A DNA stretch of 64,000 nucleotides from Vibrio gallicus (GTDB taxonomy: Bacteria; Pseudomonadota; Gammaproteobacteria; Enterobacterales; Vibrionaceae): positions 248,001 through 312,000 of the forward strand of contig NZ_AP024871.1 of the NCBI RefSeq assembly GCF_024346875.1, read 5' to 3'. The notes below the pieces were generated by a model. It worked only from the letters and a program-made list of their open reading frames with translations, was not told the origin of the DNA and did not search any database. The translations under genes and the position numbers were made by a program. This document shows positions 29,474 to 37,675 of the stretch, piece by piece. Each line of letters begins with the position of its first letter. Within the stretch, counting starts at the first letter, position 1.

Positions 29474-29809
29474 TAATACGAGCGAAGCATGCCTTAAATT
29501 GAAGGGGGGATGGGTTGAAAATACCTCATAGCTCGATCGTTATCGCGTCATCAATGGGAACATTGTTCCCATTTTAGGTTGAATAATCTAATTTAGAACT
29601 TTTTATGCGCTGTTTAAGTCGTTGTTTTGAAAGGTATCGTGTGAGTGGTGGCTAAAATATACTGATTCTTTGTCAATTTGTTTGGAGCTGGTTTTCTTTT
29701 GCCAGATAGTAGAGGGGTTGATTATTCATCAGGTTGATGATGATGAGATAGCTTGACGTTCCGTTCAGGTAGTTGACCACAATGATCCTACTATAAAGAG
29801 ACTGACAAT
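29474..29809. other. Upstream region of leuO
   Basis: 336 bases without a gene. It is AT-rich in the middle and holds the perfect inverted repeat at 29553-29573 and the leuO promoter, which I cannot place with certainty. No clear terminator for the glycosyltransferase gene is seen unless the inverted repeat serves as one. Confidence 0.5.
29553..29573. promoter_or_regulatory. Perfect inverted repeat upstream of leuO
   Basis: AATGGGAAC and GTTCCCATT face each other across the 3 bases ATT, 237 bases before the leuO start and 79 bases after the glycosyltransferase stop. Nine exact base pairs with a 3-base centre fit a dimeric regulator operator. In RNA it could act as a poor terminator, since only TTTTAG follows. 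Confidence 0.5.
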
Positions 29810-30790
29810 ATGTTGACTAGCAATACCATACACCAAGCGACTAAAGGAGTTTGTCGAGAGAACCACTTGCGTGGTGTCGATCTAAACCTATTAACGGTTT
29901 TCGATGCTGTAATGCAAGAGCAAAATATCACCCGTGCTGCCCACAACCTCAATATGTCACAGCCGGCAGTGAGTAACGCCGTGGCAAGGTTAAAAGTGAT
30001 GTTTCAAGATGAACTGTTTATGAGGCAAGGTCGAGGTATCGCTCCGACGTTGAGAGCACGTCAGCTATTTGGTCCTGTGCGTCAGGCCTTACAGCTAGTA
30101 AAGAATGAGTTGCCAGGGGCGAGCTTTGAGCCCGCAACCTCATCGAGAACATTCTCGGTTGCGATTTGTACGCCAAATGATGTGCGCTTTGCTCCAAGGT
30201 TAATGCGTGATATTGGTAAGCAAGCCCCACAAGTGAATCTTAAATTAGATTCATTAACTGGCAGCACTATGGAAGAGAAGCTTCAATATCAAGACATCGA
30301 TTTCGTTATTGATTATGTGAAGTTTGAGAAAGAAGGCTTTGTTAGTACAGAGATTTTCACTGATGAGTTGGTGGTAGTGTGTTCCAATCAGCACCCTCGT
30401 CTCGGCCAGTCTAGTGGCATCTCAATAGAGCAGTTCCAAAATGAAAAGCATGCGCGATTATCTTCTGTAAATGGCCTGCTTAACTTTAATGAATTGATCT
30501 ATCGTAATCTTAGCTGTGAGGTTGCGTACCAAGGCGCAACGCTAGGTAATTTGATAGCGGTAGCGGCTCAGTCAGAGTTGATCTGCGCTGTACCAAGTTG
30601 GATTACTGAATATTTCCCAGCGAGTTTGGGTATACATACCCTCACTTATCCAAAGCAGGACAACCAAGTAAAGGCTTATCTAACTTGGCATGAGTCAACT
30701 CAGAAAGATAACGCACATGTATGGATTAAAGACCAGCTAATGCGCATTTGTTCGGAAGTCGCCACAGAAAAAGACGCACTTTCAGTATAG
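29810..30790 (+). CDS. leuO: LysR-family transcriptional regulator LeuO
   Basis: LysR-type regulator that antagonises H-NS and, in Vibrio cholerae, acts in ToxR-linked bile and cyclic dipeptide responses, acid tolerance and biofilm control. 326 residues. The winged helix lies at about 25-85 (LNLLTVFDAVMQEQNITRAA, MSQPAVSNAVARL), after a 20-residue N-terminal tail typical of LeuO, followed by a substrate-binding-type domain. Its place next to leu and ilvIH genes matches E. coli and Vibrio. The ATG at 29810 fits the LeuO tail. Confidence 0.9.
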   Translation: MLTSNTIHQATKGVCRENHLRGVDLNLLTVFDAVMQEQNITRAAHNLNMSQPAVSNAVARLKVMFQDELFMRQGRGIAPTLRARQLFGPVRQALQLVKNELPGASFEPATSSRTFSVAICTPNDVRFAPRLMRDIGKQAPQVNLKLDSLTGSTMEEKLQYQDIDFVIDYVKFEKEGFVSTEIFTDELVVVCSNQHPRLGQSSGISIEQFQNEKHARLSSVNGLLNFNELIYRNLSCEVAYQGATLGNLIAVAAQSELICAVPSWITEYFPASLGIHTLTYPKQDNQVKAYLTWHESTQKDNAHVWIKDQLMRICSEVATEKDALSV

Positions 30791-30807
30791 AGACTTTCAG
30801 CATAGAG
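30778..30807. repeat. 15-base tandem duplication across the leuO stop
   Basis: ACTTTCAGTATAGAG is followed directly by ACTTTCAGCATAGAG, 14 of 15 bases identical. The first copy contains the leuO stop TAG; the second repeats a TAG in the same frame 15 bases later. It looks like a slip duplication. Confidence 0.75.
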
Positions 30808-30828
30808 GTCGCTAATTAGTATAGGAAG

Positions 30829-30859
30829 GCACTGTTAGGGAGACTGGCAGTGCTTTTTT
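30829..30859 (+). terminator. Terminator after leuO
   Basis: GCACTG and CAGTGC pair around a 13-base loop and are followed by six T. The stem is short, so efficiency may be moderate. Confidence 0.65.
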
Positions 30860-30990
30860 ATATGCAAAACGACACATTGACTATGCTAAAAGGGATATAA
30901 ATAACGTGGTTTGAGTCTCAATTTATATAGAGTGAGGCAATAATGGAATTGCGTTTTTCTTGCTCGGATGTAGACTAGGGCGTCAATTCA

Positions 30991-31006
30991 GCTTACAAGT
31001 GTAAGC
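30991..31006. promoter_or_regulatory. Inverted repeat in the leader of the acyl-CoA ligase gene
   Basis: GCTTACA and TGTAAGC face each other across 2 bases, 14 bases before the start codon. The site could be a repressor operator or a small hairpin next to the ribosome site. It does not match the fatty-acid regulator FadR motif as I know it. Confidence 0.4.
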
Positions 31007-31020
31007 CATGAGGTAGAGTT

Positions 31021-32862
31021 ATGAGCATCAAAGAGTTCCATATTGTTAAAAATGTCCGCCAACGTACCATAGATGGTGGAGATAGAGTCGCCCTTAAACA
31101 CAAAGTTCAAGGGACTTGGCTTGATATATCATGGACGCAACTTGGTCAGCAAATGGATGCTGTTTCATTAGCTTTGATAGCTCAAGGCCTGAGTGTGCAA
31201 GATAAAGTTGGTATCAACTCTAATAACATGCCCAAATGGAGCATGGCAGATTTAGGATCTTTGCAGGCTCGCCTGGTAACTGTACCTATCTATCCAACTA
31301 ATACCGCTGAGCAGTCTGCTTACGTGCTTGAAAACGCCGATGTGAAGATTTTATTTGCTGGCGAGCAAGAGCAATTTGACTCAGCAGTGTCTATTTTTGA
31401 TCGATGTCCTCAGCTACAGCTTATTGTTGCTATGAGTGACAATGTTGATCTTGGTGATCATCAACATGTTCTAAGCTGGAATGCCTTTATTGAACAAGGT
31501 CAACAAGCGGTAATAGATAATCCAGAGCTTCAACAGGATTTTTTACAGCGTATTGACGACGCTAACCTTGATGATCTTGTGACCCTGATTTATACCTCAG
31601 GTACTACAGGTCAACCGAAAGGAGTTATGCTCGATTACGCAAACTTTGCCTACCAATTACAAGGGCATGTAGAGCGCCTTAATTTAACTCAAGACGATGT
31701 CTCATTGTGTTTCTTGCCTTTGTCGCATGTATTTGAGCGGGCGTGGACAATGTATGTCCTGTATACCGGTGCGACCAACTGCTACTTAATTGATACCATG
31801 CAGGTGCGTGAAGCCTTGGGTGAAGTGAAACCAACGGTTATGTGCGCAGTACCACGCTTTTATGAGAAGATTTTCTCAGCGATTCATGAAAAAGTTTCTC
31901 ACGCCTCTTTTGTTAAAAAAGCGATGTTTACTTGGGCTGTTAATATGGGTGCGAGAATGGCCCTTTGTCACCAAGAGCAACGCAAGCCTTCATTAATGCT
32001 TAAGAAAAGTCACGCCCTTGCCGACAAATTGGTATTAAGTAAGTTGCGTGAACTGCTAGGTGGCCGTATTAAAATCATGCCATGTGGTGGTGCAAAGCTG
32101 GATCAGACCATAGGTAGATTTTTTCACGCCTTAGGCCTAAATGTTAAGCTGGGTTACGGTATGACCGAGACGACAGCGACTGTATCTTGCTGGGATGAGC
32201 CAATGTTTAATCCTGATTCTATCGGTACCTCAATGCCGGGTGCTCAGGTGAAGATTGGCGAACAAAATGAGATTTTAGTCCGTGGACCAATGGTGATGCG
32301 CGGCTACTATAAATTACCAGAAGAAACGGCCAAGACCTTCGACAGCAATGGCTTTCTTAAAACCGGTGATGCGGGGCATTTTGATGAAGATGGTAACCTA
32401 TTTATTACTGATAGAATCAAAGAGTTAATGAAGACATCGGGAGGTAAATATATCGCGCCTCAAGTTGTCGAGGGTACCATTGGTAAAGACCACTTTATCG
32501 AACAGATTGCAGTGATTGCTGATACTCGTAAGTTTGTGTCTGCCTTGATAGTGCCAAGCTTTGAGGCGCTAGAAGAGCACGCTAAAGAGCTGAATATTAA
32601 ATATCACGATAAAGTTGAGCTACTGAAAAATAGCCAAATTGTCGAGATGCTTGAATCACGCGTTGCTGAGTTACAACAAAACCTAGCTAAGTTTGAGCAA
32701 GTTAAGAAATTTAAGCTGCTACCTAAGGCGTTCTCAATGGAGAAAGGGGAGTTAACCCCAACCCAAAAACTGCGTAGAAAGGTTATTAACGACCGCTATC
32801 AAGATGAGATTGAAGAGATGTATGAAGATGGCGCGAAGGGCAAGAAAAAGCCTAAGCAGTAA
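31021..32862 (+). CDS. Long-chain acyl-CoA synthetase (AMP-binding family)
   Basis: Activates a fatty acid with ATP to an acyl-adenylate and then acyl-CoA. 613 residues, the longer bacterial long-chain ligase form (E. coli FadD is about 560). The adenylate motif TLIYTSGTTGQPKGVML is near 190-206. GYGMTETTATVS and GDAGHFDEDGNLFITDRIKE mark the second and third core motifs, and the C-terminal lid follows. It lies between leuO and ilvIH, an arrangement I recall from V. cholerae, where this gene is one of two FadD paralogues. Whether it uses CoA or acyl carrier protein cannot be told from sequence. Confidence 0.88.
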   Translation: MSIKEFHIVKNVRQRTIDGGDRVALKHKVQGTWLDISWTQLGQQMDAVSLALIAQGLSVQDKVGINSNNMPKWSMADLGSLQARLVTVPIYPTNTAEQSAYVLENADVKILFAGEQEQFDSAVSIFDRCPQLQLIVAMSDNVDLGDHQHVLSWNAFIEQGQQAVIDNPELQQDFLQRIDDANLDDLVTLIYTSGTTGQPKGVMLDYANFAYQLQGHVERLNLTQDDVSLCFLPLSHVFERAWTMYVLYTGATNCYLIDTMQVREALGEVKPTVMCAVPRFYEKIFSAIHEKVSHASFVKKAMFTWAVNMGARMALCHQEQRKPSLMLKKSHALADKLVLSKLRELLGGRIKIMPCGGAKLDQTIGRFFHALGLNVKLGYGMTETTATVSCWDEPMFNPDSIGTSMPGAQVKIGEQNEILVRGPMVMRGYYKLPEETAKTFDSNGFLKTGDAGHFDEDGNLFITDRIKELMKTSGGKYIAPQVVEGTIGKDHFIEQIAVIADTRKFVSALIVPSFEALEEHAKELNIKYHDKVELLKNSQIVEMLESRVAELQQNLAKFEQVKKFKLLPKAFSMEKGELTPTQKLRRKVINDRYQDEIEEMYEDGAKGKKKPKQ

Positions 32863-32883
32863 ATTACATATCTTTCCAATATA

Positions 32884-32922
32884 AAGCCCGCTGACAATGC
32901 ATTTTGTCAGCGGGCTTTTTTA
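32884..32922 (+). terminator. Terminator after the acyl-CoA ligase gene
   Basis: AAGCCCGCTGAC and GTCAGCGGGCTT pair around a short AT-rich loop and are followed by six T. A strong rho-independent signal. Confidence 0.93.
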
Positions 32923-33207
32923 TTGCGTTGCATATATCACACCCGCTTGATTATGAAACTTACCTTACTGCAATCATGTTAATAAAATGTATTTTTTACG
33001 TAGACATATATGGAAAAAAAACGGTATGGTAATTAGGTTATTTTAAGTCTGCTATGGCTGGCTTAAAAACATAGTCAGAACAGGCTTCATGTGTCACTTG
33101 TGGACGATGAGGCGAGGATTTCACTGTTAGGCTACGAATAAGCCCTAAACTATGTAAAACCGCACGTTGTGTTCACCCAATACACCCGTGTCGGTAAGGA
33201 GAAATTA
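32923..33207 (+). promoter_or_regulatory. Upstream region of ilvIH
   Basis: 285 bases without a convincing gene (345 from the ligase stop). The first part is AT-rich with A-tracts near 33013-33021. TTTTAAG (33041) and CTTAAAA (33062) form an inverted repeat. In E. coli the ilvIH promoter is activated by Lrp; an Lrp role here is plausible but no clear Lrp motif was identified. No branched-chain leader peptide was found, unlike the leu operon. Confidence 0.4.
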
Positions 33208-34929
33208 ATGGAAATGCTATCTGGTGCAGAGATGGTCGTCCAGTCATTGATTGAAGAGCAAGTTGAGCAAATCTTTGGCTATCCCGGCGGTTCGGTTCTT
33301 GATATCTATGATGCCTTGCATGCCAAAGCAGATAAGATCAAACACTTACTAGTACGACACGAGCAAGCGGCTACACACATGGCTGATGGCTACGCACGCT
33401 CAACAGGGAAACCTGGTGTGGTCTTGGTTTGCTCAGGTCCTGGTGCAACCAATACCATTACCGGTATTGCAACAGCATACATGGACTCTATCCCTATGGT
33501 CGTTATCTCAGGGAATGTGCCAAATAATCTTATCGGCAATGATGCATTTCAAGAATGTGATATCGTTGGTGTATCTCGTCCTGTGGTTAAACATAGCTTT
33601 TTGGTTAAATCGACGGAAGATATCCCTGAAACTATAAAAAAAGCATTCTATATTGCTTCTACTGGCCGCCCTGGACCGGTAGTTATTGATCTGCCTAAAG
33701 ATATATTAAACCCTCTTATTAAGCTTCCATATCAATACCCAGAAGCGATTAAGATGCGCTCTTATAATCCGACTACAACCGGGCACAAAGGGCAGATCAA
33801 GAAAGCGCTAAAAGCGCTATTAGAGGCAAAGAAACCGGTACTGTATGTTGGTGGTGGAGCGGTTATCTCACAATCAGATGAATACCTTCTTCAGCTAGCA
33901 GAAGAGTTGAGTATTCCGGTAGTGAGTACCCTTATGGGGCTGGGAGCATTTCCTGGAACGCACCGCAATTCGCTCGGCATGCTTGGCATGCACGGAACCT
34001 ATGAAGCGAATATGGCGATGCATGAAGCCGATCTTATATTTGGTGTAGGTGTGCGCTTTGATGACCGAACTACAAATAACCTAGAAAAATACTGTCCTAA
34101 TGCCAAGGTTATTCATATTGATATCGACCCATCATCTATATCAAAGAATGTGCGTGTGGATTTGCCTATTGTTGGCTCGGCAGAGAAGGTCTTACAGAGC
34201 CTAACATCGCTATTGGTGTCCCAAGAAGAGCGTAATGATAAAGCCGCATTAGATAGTTGGTGGAGTGATATTGAGGTATGGCGTGCTAAGCAGTGTTTGT
34301 CCTATCAGACCTCGCCGGATCGAATTAAGCCACAACAGGTGATTGAAACCCTGCATAAGTTGACCAAGGGGGATGCTTATGTTGCTTCTGATGTAGGGCA
34401 GCATCAGATGTTTGCGGCGCTGTACTATCCATTTAATAAGTCTCGACGTTGGATTAACTCTGGCGGCTTAGGCACTATGGGCTTTGGCTTGCCTGCGGGG
34501 ATGGGAGTGAAGTTTGCTCACCCTGAAGAAGAGGTTGTAGTCGTAACCGGAGATGGCAGTATTCAGATGAATATTCAGGAGCTATCGACAGCTCTACAAT
34601 ATGATATCCCAGTTAAAATTATTAACCTAAACAATCGCTTTTTAGGCATGGTGAAGCAGTGGCAAGATATCATCTATCAAGGTCGTCACTCTAACTCTTA
34701 TATGAGCTCTGTACCTGATTTTGCTGCAATTGCGGAAGCTTATGGTCATGTTGGGATACGTATTCAAACCCCTGACGAGCTGGAATCTGGGCTTGAGAAA
34801 GCACTGGCATTAAAAGATCGCTTGGTATTTGTTGATATCAGTGTCGATGAGACTGAGCATGTCTACCCAATGCAGATCAAAGGGGAAGGTATGGATAAAA
34901 TGTGGTTAAGCAAGACGGAGAGAACCTAA
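33208..34929 (+). CDS. ilvI: Acetolactate synthase III large subunit
   Basis: Thiamine-diphosphate enzyme joining pyruvate with pyruvate or 2-oxobutyrate, the first common step of branched-chain amino acid synthesis. 573 residues from the ATG at 33208, which has AAGGAG 7 bases upstream; 13 further codons are open before it. The catalytic glutamate is E52 in [15 protein letters not shown]. The diphosphate motif starts [12 protein letters not shown] and ends at NLNNR. The small subunit gene begins 1 base after this stop. Confidence 0.96.
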   Translation: MEMLSGAEMVVQSLIEEQVEQIFGYPGGSVLDIYDALHAKADKIKHLLVRHEQAATHMADGYARSTGKPGVVLVCSGPGATNTITGIATAYMDSIPMVVISGNVPNNLIGNDAFQECDIVGVSRPVVKHSFLVKSTEDIPETIKKAFYIASTGRPGPVVIDLPKDILNPLIKLPYQYPEAIKMRSYNPTTTGHKGQIKKALKALLEAKKPVLYVGGGAVISQSDEYLLQLAEELSIPVVSTLMGLGAFPGTHRNSLGMLGMHGTYEANMAMHEADLIFGVGVRFDDRTTNNLEKYCPNAKVIHIDIDPSSISKNVRVDLPIVGSAEKVLQSLTSLLVSQEERNDKAALDSWWSDIEVWRAKQCLSYQTSPDRIKPQQVIETLHKLTKGDAYVASDVGQHQMFAALYYPFNKSRRWINSGGLGTMGFGLPAGMGVKFAHPEEEVVVVTGDGSIQMNIQELSTALQYDIPVKIINLNNRFLGMVKQWQDIIYQGRHSNSYMSSVPDFAAIAEAYGHVGIRIQTPDELESGLEKALALKDRLVFVDISVDETEHVYPMQIKGEGMDKMWLSKTERT

Positions 34930-34930
34930 C

Positions 34931-35425
34931 ATGAAACACATTATTTCGTTGTTACTGGAGAACCAGCCGGGTTCACTGTCTCGAGTAGTAGGCTTGTTTT
35001 CTCAGCGTGGTTATAACATTGAATCTTTGACCGTATCTCCGACCGATGATGAGACCCTATCTCGCCTGAATATCACAACTGAAACCAACGAGCTTCAGCT
35101 AGAGCAGATTCAAAAACAACTGCATAAGCTAATTGATGTGCTTAAAGTGCAAGAGGTGACAGAGTTCGAGCATATTGAACGTGAGTTAATGATGGTCAAG
35201 CTCAAGGCTTCCGGTCTTGCACGTGCAGAGGTAAAGCGTACAGCTGATATCTTCCGTGGCCAGATTGTTGATGTTACGACCTCTCAGTATACGGTTCAGC
35301 TTGCAGGGACCAGTGAGAAATTGGATGCCTTTATTAAGGCTGTATCCGAAGCAACTGAGGTTATTGAGGTTGCGCGAAGTGGCGTAGTTGGCATCGCGAG
35401 AGGCGATCGCACATTGCGCACATAA
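34931..35425 (+). CDS. ilvH: Acetolactate synthase III regulatory small subunit
   Basis: Regulatory subunit that confers valine feedback inhibition on IlvI. 164 residues. An N-terminal ACT domain starts HIISLLLENQPGSLSRVVGLF with the conserved valine-binding glycine and asparagine (RGYNIESLTV), followed by the C-terminal activating domain. Its ATG follows the ilvI stop by one base (TAACATG), so translation is coupled. Confidence 0.97.
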   Translation: MKHIISLLLENQPGSLSRVVGLFSQRGYNIESLTVSPTDDETLSRLNITTETNELQLEQIQKQLHKLIDVLKVQEVTEFEHIERELMMVKLKASGLARAEVKRTADIFRGQIVDVTTSQYTVQLAGTSEKLDAFIKAVSEATEVIEVARSGVVGIARGDRTLRT

Positions 35426-35453
35426 TCCTAGATTACATCGTTATATAATCTTA

Positions 35454-35486
35454 AGAGGCTACTTCTGAAAGGAAGTGGCTTTTTTA
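35454..35486 (+). terminator. Terminator after ilvIH
   Basis: GCTACTTC and GAAGTGGC (one G-T pair) around a 6-base loop, followed by six T. Confidence 0.8.
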
Positions 35487-35623
35487 GTGAAAAAATTTGA
35501 AGTCTCACAGAGGCTCGGTGTAAACGCCTTGATTGATTGAAATTTAACCTATAAAATTCGTGTGAATATTAATCGCCCAGACGGAAACGGAATTGTGCTC
35601 TGGTGACTAAAAGAGGCGAGTTG

Positions 35624-35755
35624 ATGCTAAAAAGTGCATTTGTTAGGTTGATAGTTGGGGGCTTGATGCTTCTGGGAATAAGCGTTAATCCAGTTTACTT
35701 TCTGCCGATGGTGTTGCTAATGAATACCCACAGAAGCGAATTATTTGCTTACTAA
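35624..35755 (+). CDS. Small hydrophobic membrane peptide (43 aa), unknown function
   Basis: I do not recognise it. The frame reads MLKSAFVRLIVGGLMLLGI, then SVNPVYFLPMVLLMNTHRSE and LFAY. AGAGG lies about 8 bases before the ATG and a strong terminator begins 7 bases after the stop, so the unit looks like a complete gene. The peptide has a basic N-terminus and one long or two short hydrophobic segments broken by NP, as in small inner-membrane proteins. It lies between ilvH and pykF in the plus direction, after the ilvIH terminator, so it needs its own promoter in 35487-35615. Coding status is inferred from these signals, not from homology. Confidence 0.6.
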   Translation: MLKSAFVRLIVGGLMLLGISVNPVYFLPMVLLMNTHRSELFAY

Positions 35756-35761
35756 AAACAA

Positions 35762-35788
35762 AAAAGAGAGCCGCTAGGCTCTCTTTTA
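35762..35788. terminator. Bidirectional terminator between the small peptide gene and pykF
   Basis: AAAAGAGAGCC and GGCTCTCTTTT pair around 4 bases. T-runs exist on both strands, so it serves pykF (minus) and the small gene (plus). Confidence 0.9.
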
Positions 35789-35808
35789 GTATCTGACTTG
35801 AACTGTAA

Positions 35809-37221
35809 TTACAGTACGTGTACAGATGCTGTGTTAGTAGTACCTGAAGCAACTAGAGCACCAGAAACCATAACTACGATATCGCCTTTCTTACCAAAAC
35901 CAGCGTTAAGAACGTATTCTTTACCGTTTTTGTAGAATGCGTCAGTGCTGTCGATAGAATCAACAAGAACTGGACGAACACCCTTAGTAAGAACTAGCTG
36001 TGCAGCTGTCTTAGAGTTAGTTGTTAGAGCAACAATGCTTGCAGTTGGGAAGTACTTACGTACAGAACGTGCAGACTTGCCGCCTTTAGTAGCAACGATG
36101 ATTAGAGGAGCCGCTAGCTTCTCAGCAGTGTCTACTGCGCCTTTACATACTGCTTCAGTGATGCGTAGACGTGGGCTATCAAGACGAGAACCTAGTTCAG
36201 CTTTAAGCGCGCCGTCAGTACGGTTAGCGATTTGAGCCATGATAGTAACAGCTTCAACAGGGTACTTACCTTTAGCAGTTTCACCAGAAAGCATTACTGC
36301 ATCAGTACCATCCATGATTGCGTTTGCAACGTCACCCGCTTCTGCGCGAGTTGGACGTGGGTTTTGAATCATAGAATCAAGCATTTGAGTTGCAGTGATA
36401 ACCATCTTACGAGCGCGGTTACACTTCTCAATCATCATCTTCTGAGCGAAGATTACTTCTTCAGCTGGGATTTCAACACCTAGGTCGCCACGAGCAACCA
36501 TGATGCCGTCAGAAGCTTCAAGGATAGCGTCGAAGTTATCAACACCTTCTTGGTTTTCGATTTTAGAGATGATGTGGATGTTTTCGCCACCGTTAGCATT
36601 TAGAAGCTCACGGATTTCTTTAACGTCTTCTTCTTTACGGATGAAAGAAGCTGCAACGAAATCAACGCCTTGCTCACAACCAAACTTCAGGTCAGCTTTG
36701 TCTTTCTCAGAAAGAGCAGGAAGTTGAACAGAAACGCCAGGAAGGTTAACACCTTTGTTTTCGCCTAGTGCGCCGTTGTTAAGAACTTTACACTTAACTT
36801 CAGTTGCAGTAGTAGAAAGCACTTCCATCTCAATTAGACCGTCGTCTACTAGGATAGTGTTACCAGTTGCAAGGTCTGCTGGGAAGCCAGTATAAGTAAC
36901 AGCAACAATATCTTTGTTACCAATTACTGAAGCGTCAGTAGTGAATGTGAATTCTTGACCAGCTACTAGGTCAACATCATTGCCGCCTTCTAGCTTGATA
37001 GTACGGATTTCAGGACCTTTAGTATCCAGTAGGATAGCTAGTTGTTTACCTGCGTTTGCCATTACGGTGCGGAAATTTACGATACGTGCAGAGTGTTCTG
37101 CGAAATCACCGTGAGAGAAGTTCAAACGCATTACGTTCATACCAGCGTTTACAAGTTCAGTTAGCTTCTCTACAGACTCTGTTTTAGGGCCAATCGTACA
37201 TACGATTTTGGTCTTTTTCAT
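35809..37221 (-). CDS. pykF: Pyruvate kinase I
   Basis: Converts phosphoenolpyruvate and ADP to pyruvate and ATP in glycolysis. 470 residues from [16 protein letters not shown], equal to E. coli PykF; a CGGAGAG site precedes this ATG, and upstream codons in frame are not used. The active-site block [15 protein letters not shown] with [14 protein letters not shown] is intact, and the C-terminal domain should bind fructose 1,6-bisphosphate. A perfect HexR-type site 67 bases upstream predicts repression when hexose flux is low. Confidence 0.97.
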   Translation of the reverse strand: MKKTKIVCTIGPKTESVEKLTELVNAGMNVMRLNFSHGDFAEHSARIVNFRTVMANAGKQLAILLDTKGPEIRTIKLEGGNDVDLVAGQEFTFTTDASVIGNKDIVAVTYTGFPADLATGNTILVDDGLIEMEVLSTTATEVKCKVLNNGALGENKGVNLPGVSVQLPALSEKDKADLKFGCEQGVDFVAASFIRKEEDVKEIRELLNANGGENIHIISKIENQEGVDNFDAILEASDGIMVARGDLGVEIPAEEVIFAQKMMIEKCNRARKMVITATQMLDSMIQNPRPTRAEAGDVANAIMDGTDAVMLSGETAKGKYPVEAVTIMAQIANRTDGALKAELGSRLDSPRLRITEAVCKGAVDTAEKLAAPLIIVATKGGKSARSVRKYFPTASIVALTTNSKTAAQLVLTKGVRPVLVDSIDSTDAFYKNGKEYVLNAGFGKKGDIVVMVSGALVASGTTNTASVHVL

Positions 37222-37285
37222 GGAAAATACTCTCCGGTAAGTATTATATAAATTCAAATAGGATACTGCCGAGCATATTACTTCA

Positions 37286-37304
37286 TTTGTAATTAAATTA
37301 CAAA
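37286..37304. promoter_or_regulatory. HexR operator upstream of pykF
   Basis: TTTGTAATTAAATTACAAA is a perfect inverted repeat with 9-base arms. Its core TGTAATTAAATTACA equals the published gammaproteobacterial HexR consensus. HexR is a 2-keto-3-deoxy-6-phosphogluconate-responsive regulator of central carbon genes, and pyruvate kinase genes are among its known targets. The site is 67 to 83 bases before the pykF start, a promoter position. Confidence 0.8.
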
Positions 37305-37620
37305 ATTTAGATCATATGGCTATCATGCTGTCTGTTTATACTCAGTAATATCCTGATACAGTAATTGAGTAAAAATAGCTTATAAAACAGCCTTTATGCT
37401 AATTTTAAAGCGGATAATCTCTTATTTTCTCGTTTGTACGTTAAAAGTAATGTGCAAGGCGACAAAAATATAAAATGTAATAAAATTTCTTGATGGTGTC
37501 AGATTCTAACACCTTGCGAGATTGAATTCACGGTTGAGATTTGTCTTAGAACAAGGTTTTAGCTCAAAATAATTATTTTTAACAATGAAATAAATCCTCA
37601 GTGAGATTTTGCAAGATATT

Positions 37621-37645
37621 GGACTAAATATGCATGATATAGTCC
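37621..37645. promoter_or_regulatory. Inverted repeat upstream of the Gfo/Idh oxidoreductase gene
   Basis: GGACTA and TAGTCC enclose 13 AT-rich bases containing ATGCAT. The end of the repeat is about 20 bases before the ribosome site, so it could be an operator overlapping the transcription start. No family match is evident. Confidence 0.4.
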
Positions 37646-37675
37646 CTGTTAATTGTCGGGGTTGTAGGAATAAAT

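Larger units (their letters stand above)
37222..37675. other. Divergent regulatory region between pykF and the Gfo/Idh gene
   Basis: 454 bases, strongly AT-rich, without a credible gene. It holds the HexR-type palindrome at 37286-37304, a weaker related word at 37476-37490 (TGTAATAAAATTTCT, three mismatches), and an inverted repeat at 37621-37645 next to the rightward gene. Promoters for both genes must be here. Confidence 0.6.

Noticed and set aside
30943..30978. Short frame MELRFSCSDVD before the acyl-CoA ligase gene
   Set aside because: Too short, weak ribosome site, no regulatory codon run or terminator to suggest a leader peptide.
33089..33130. 13-codon frame MCHLWTMRRGFHC before ilvI as a possible attenuation peptide
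   Set aside because: It has no run of Ile, Val or Leu codons, no good ribosome site, and no terminator follows before ilvI.
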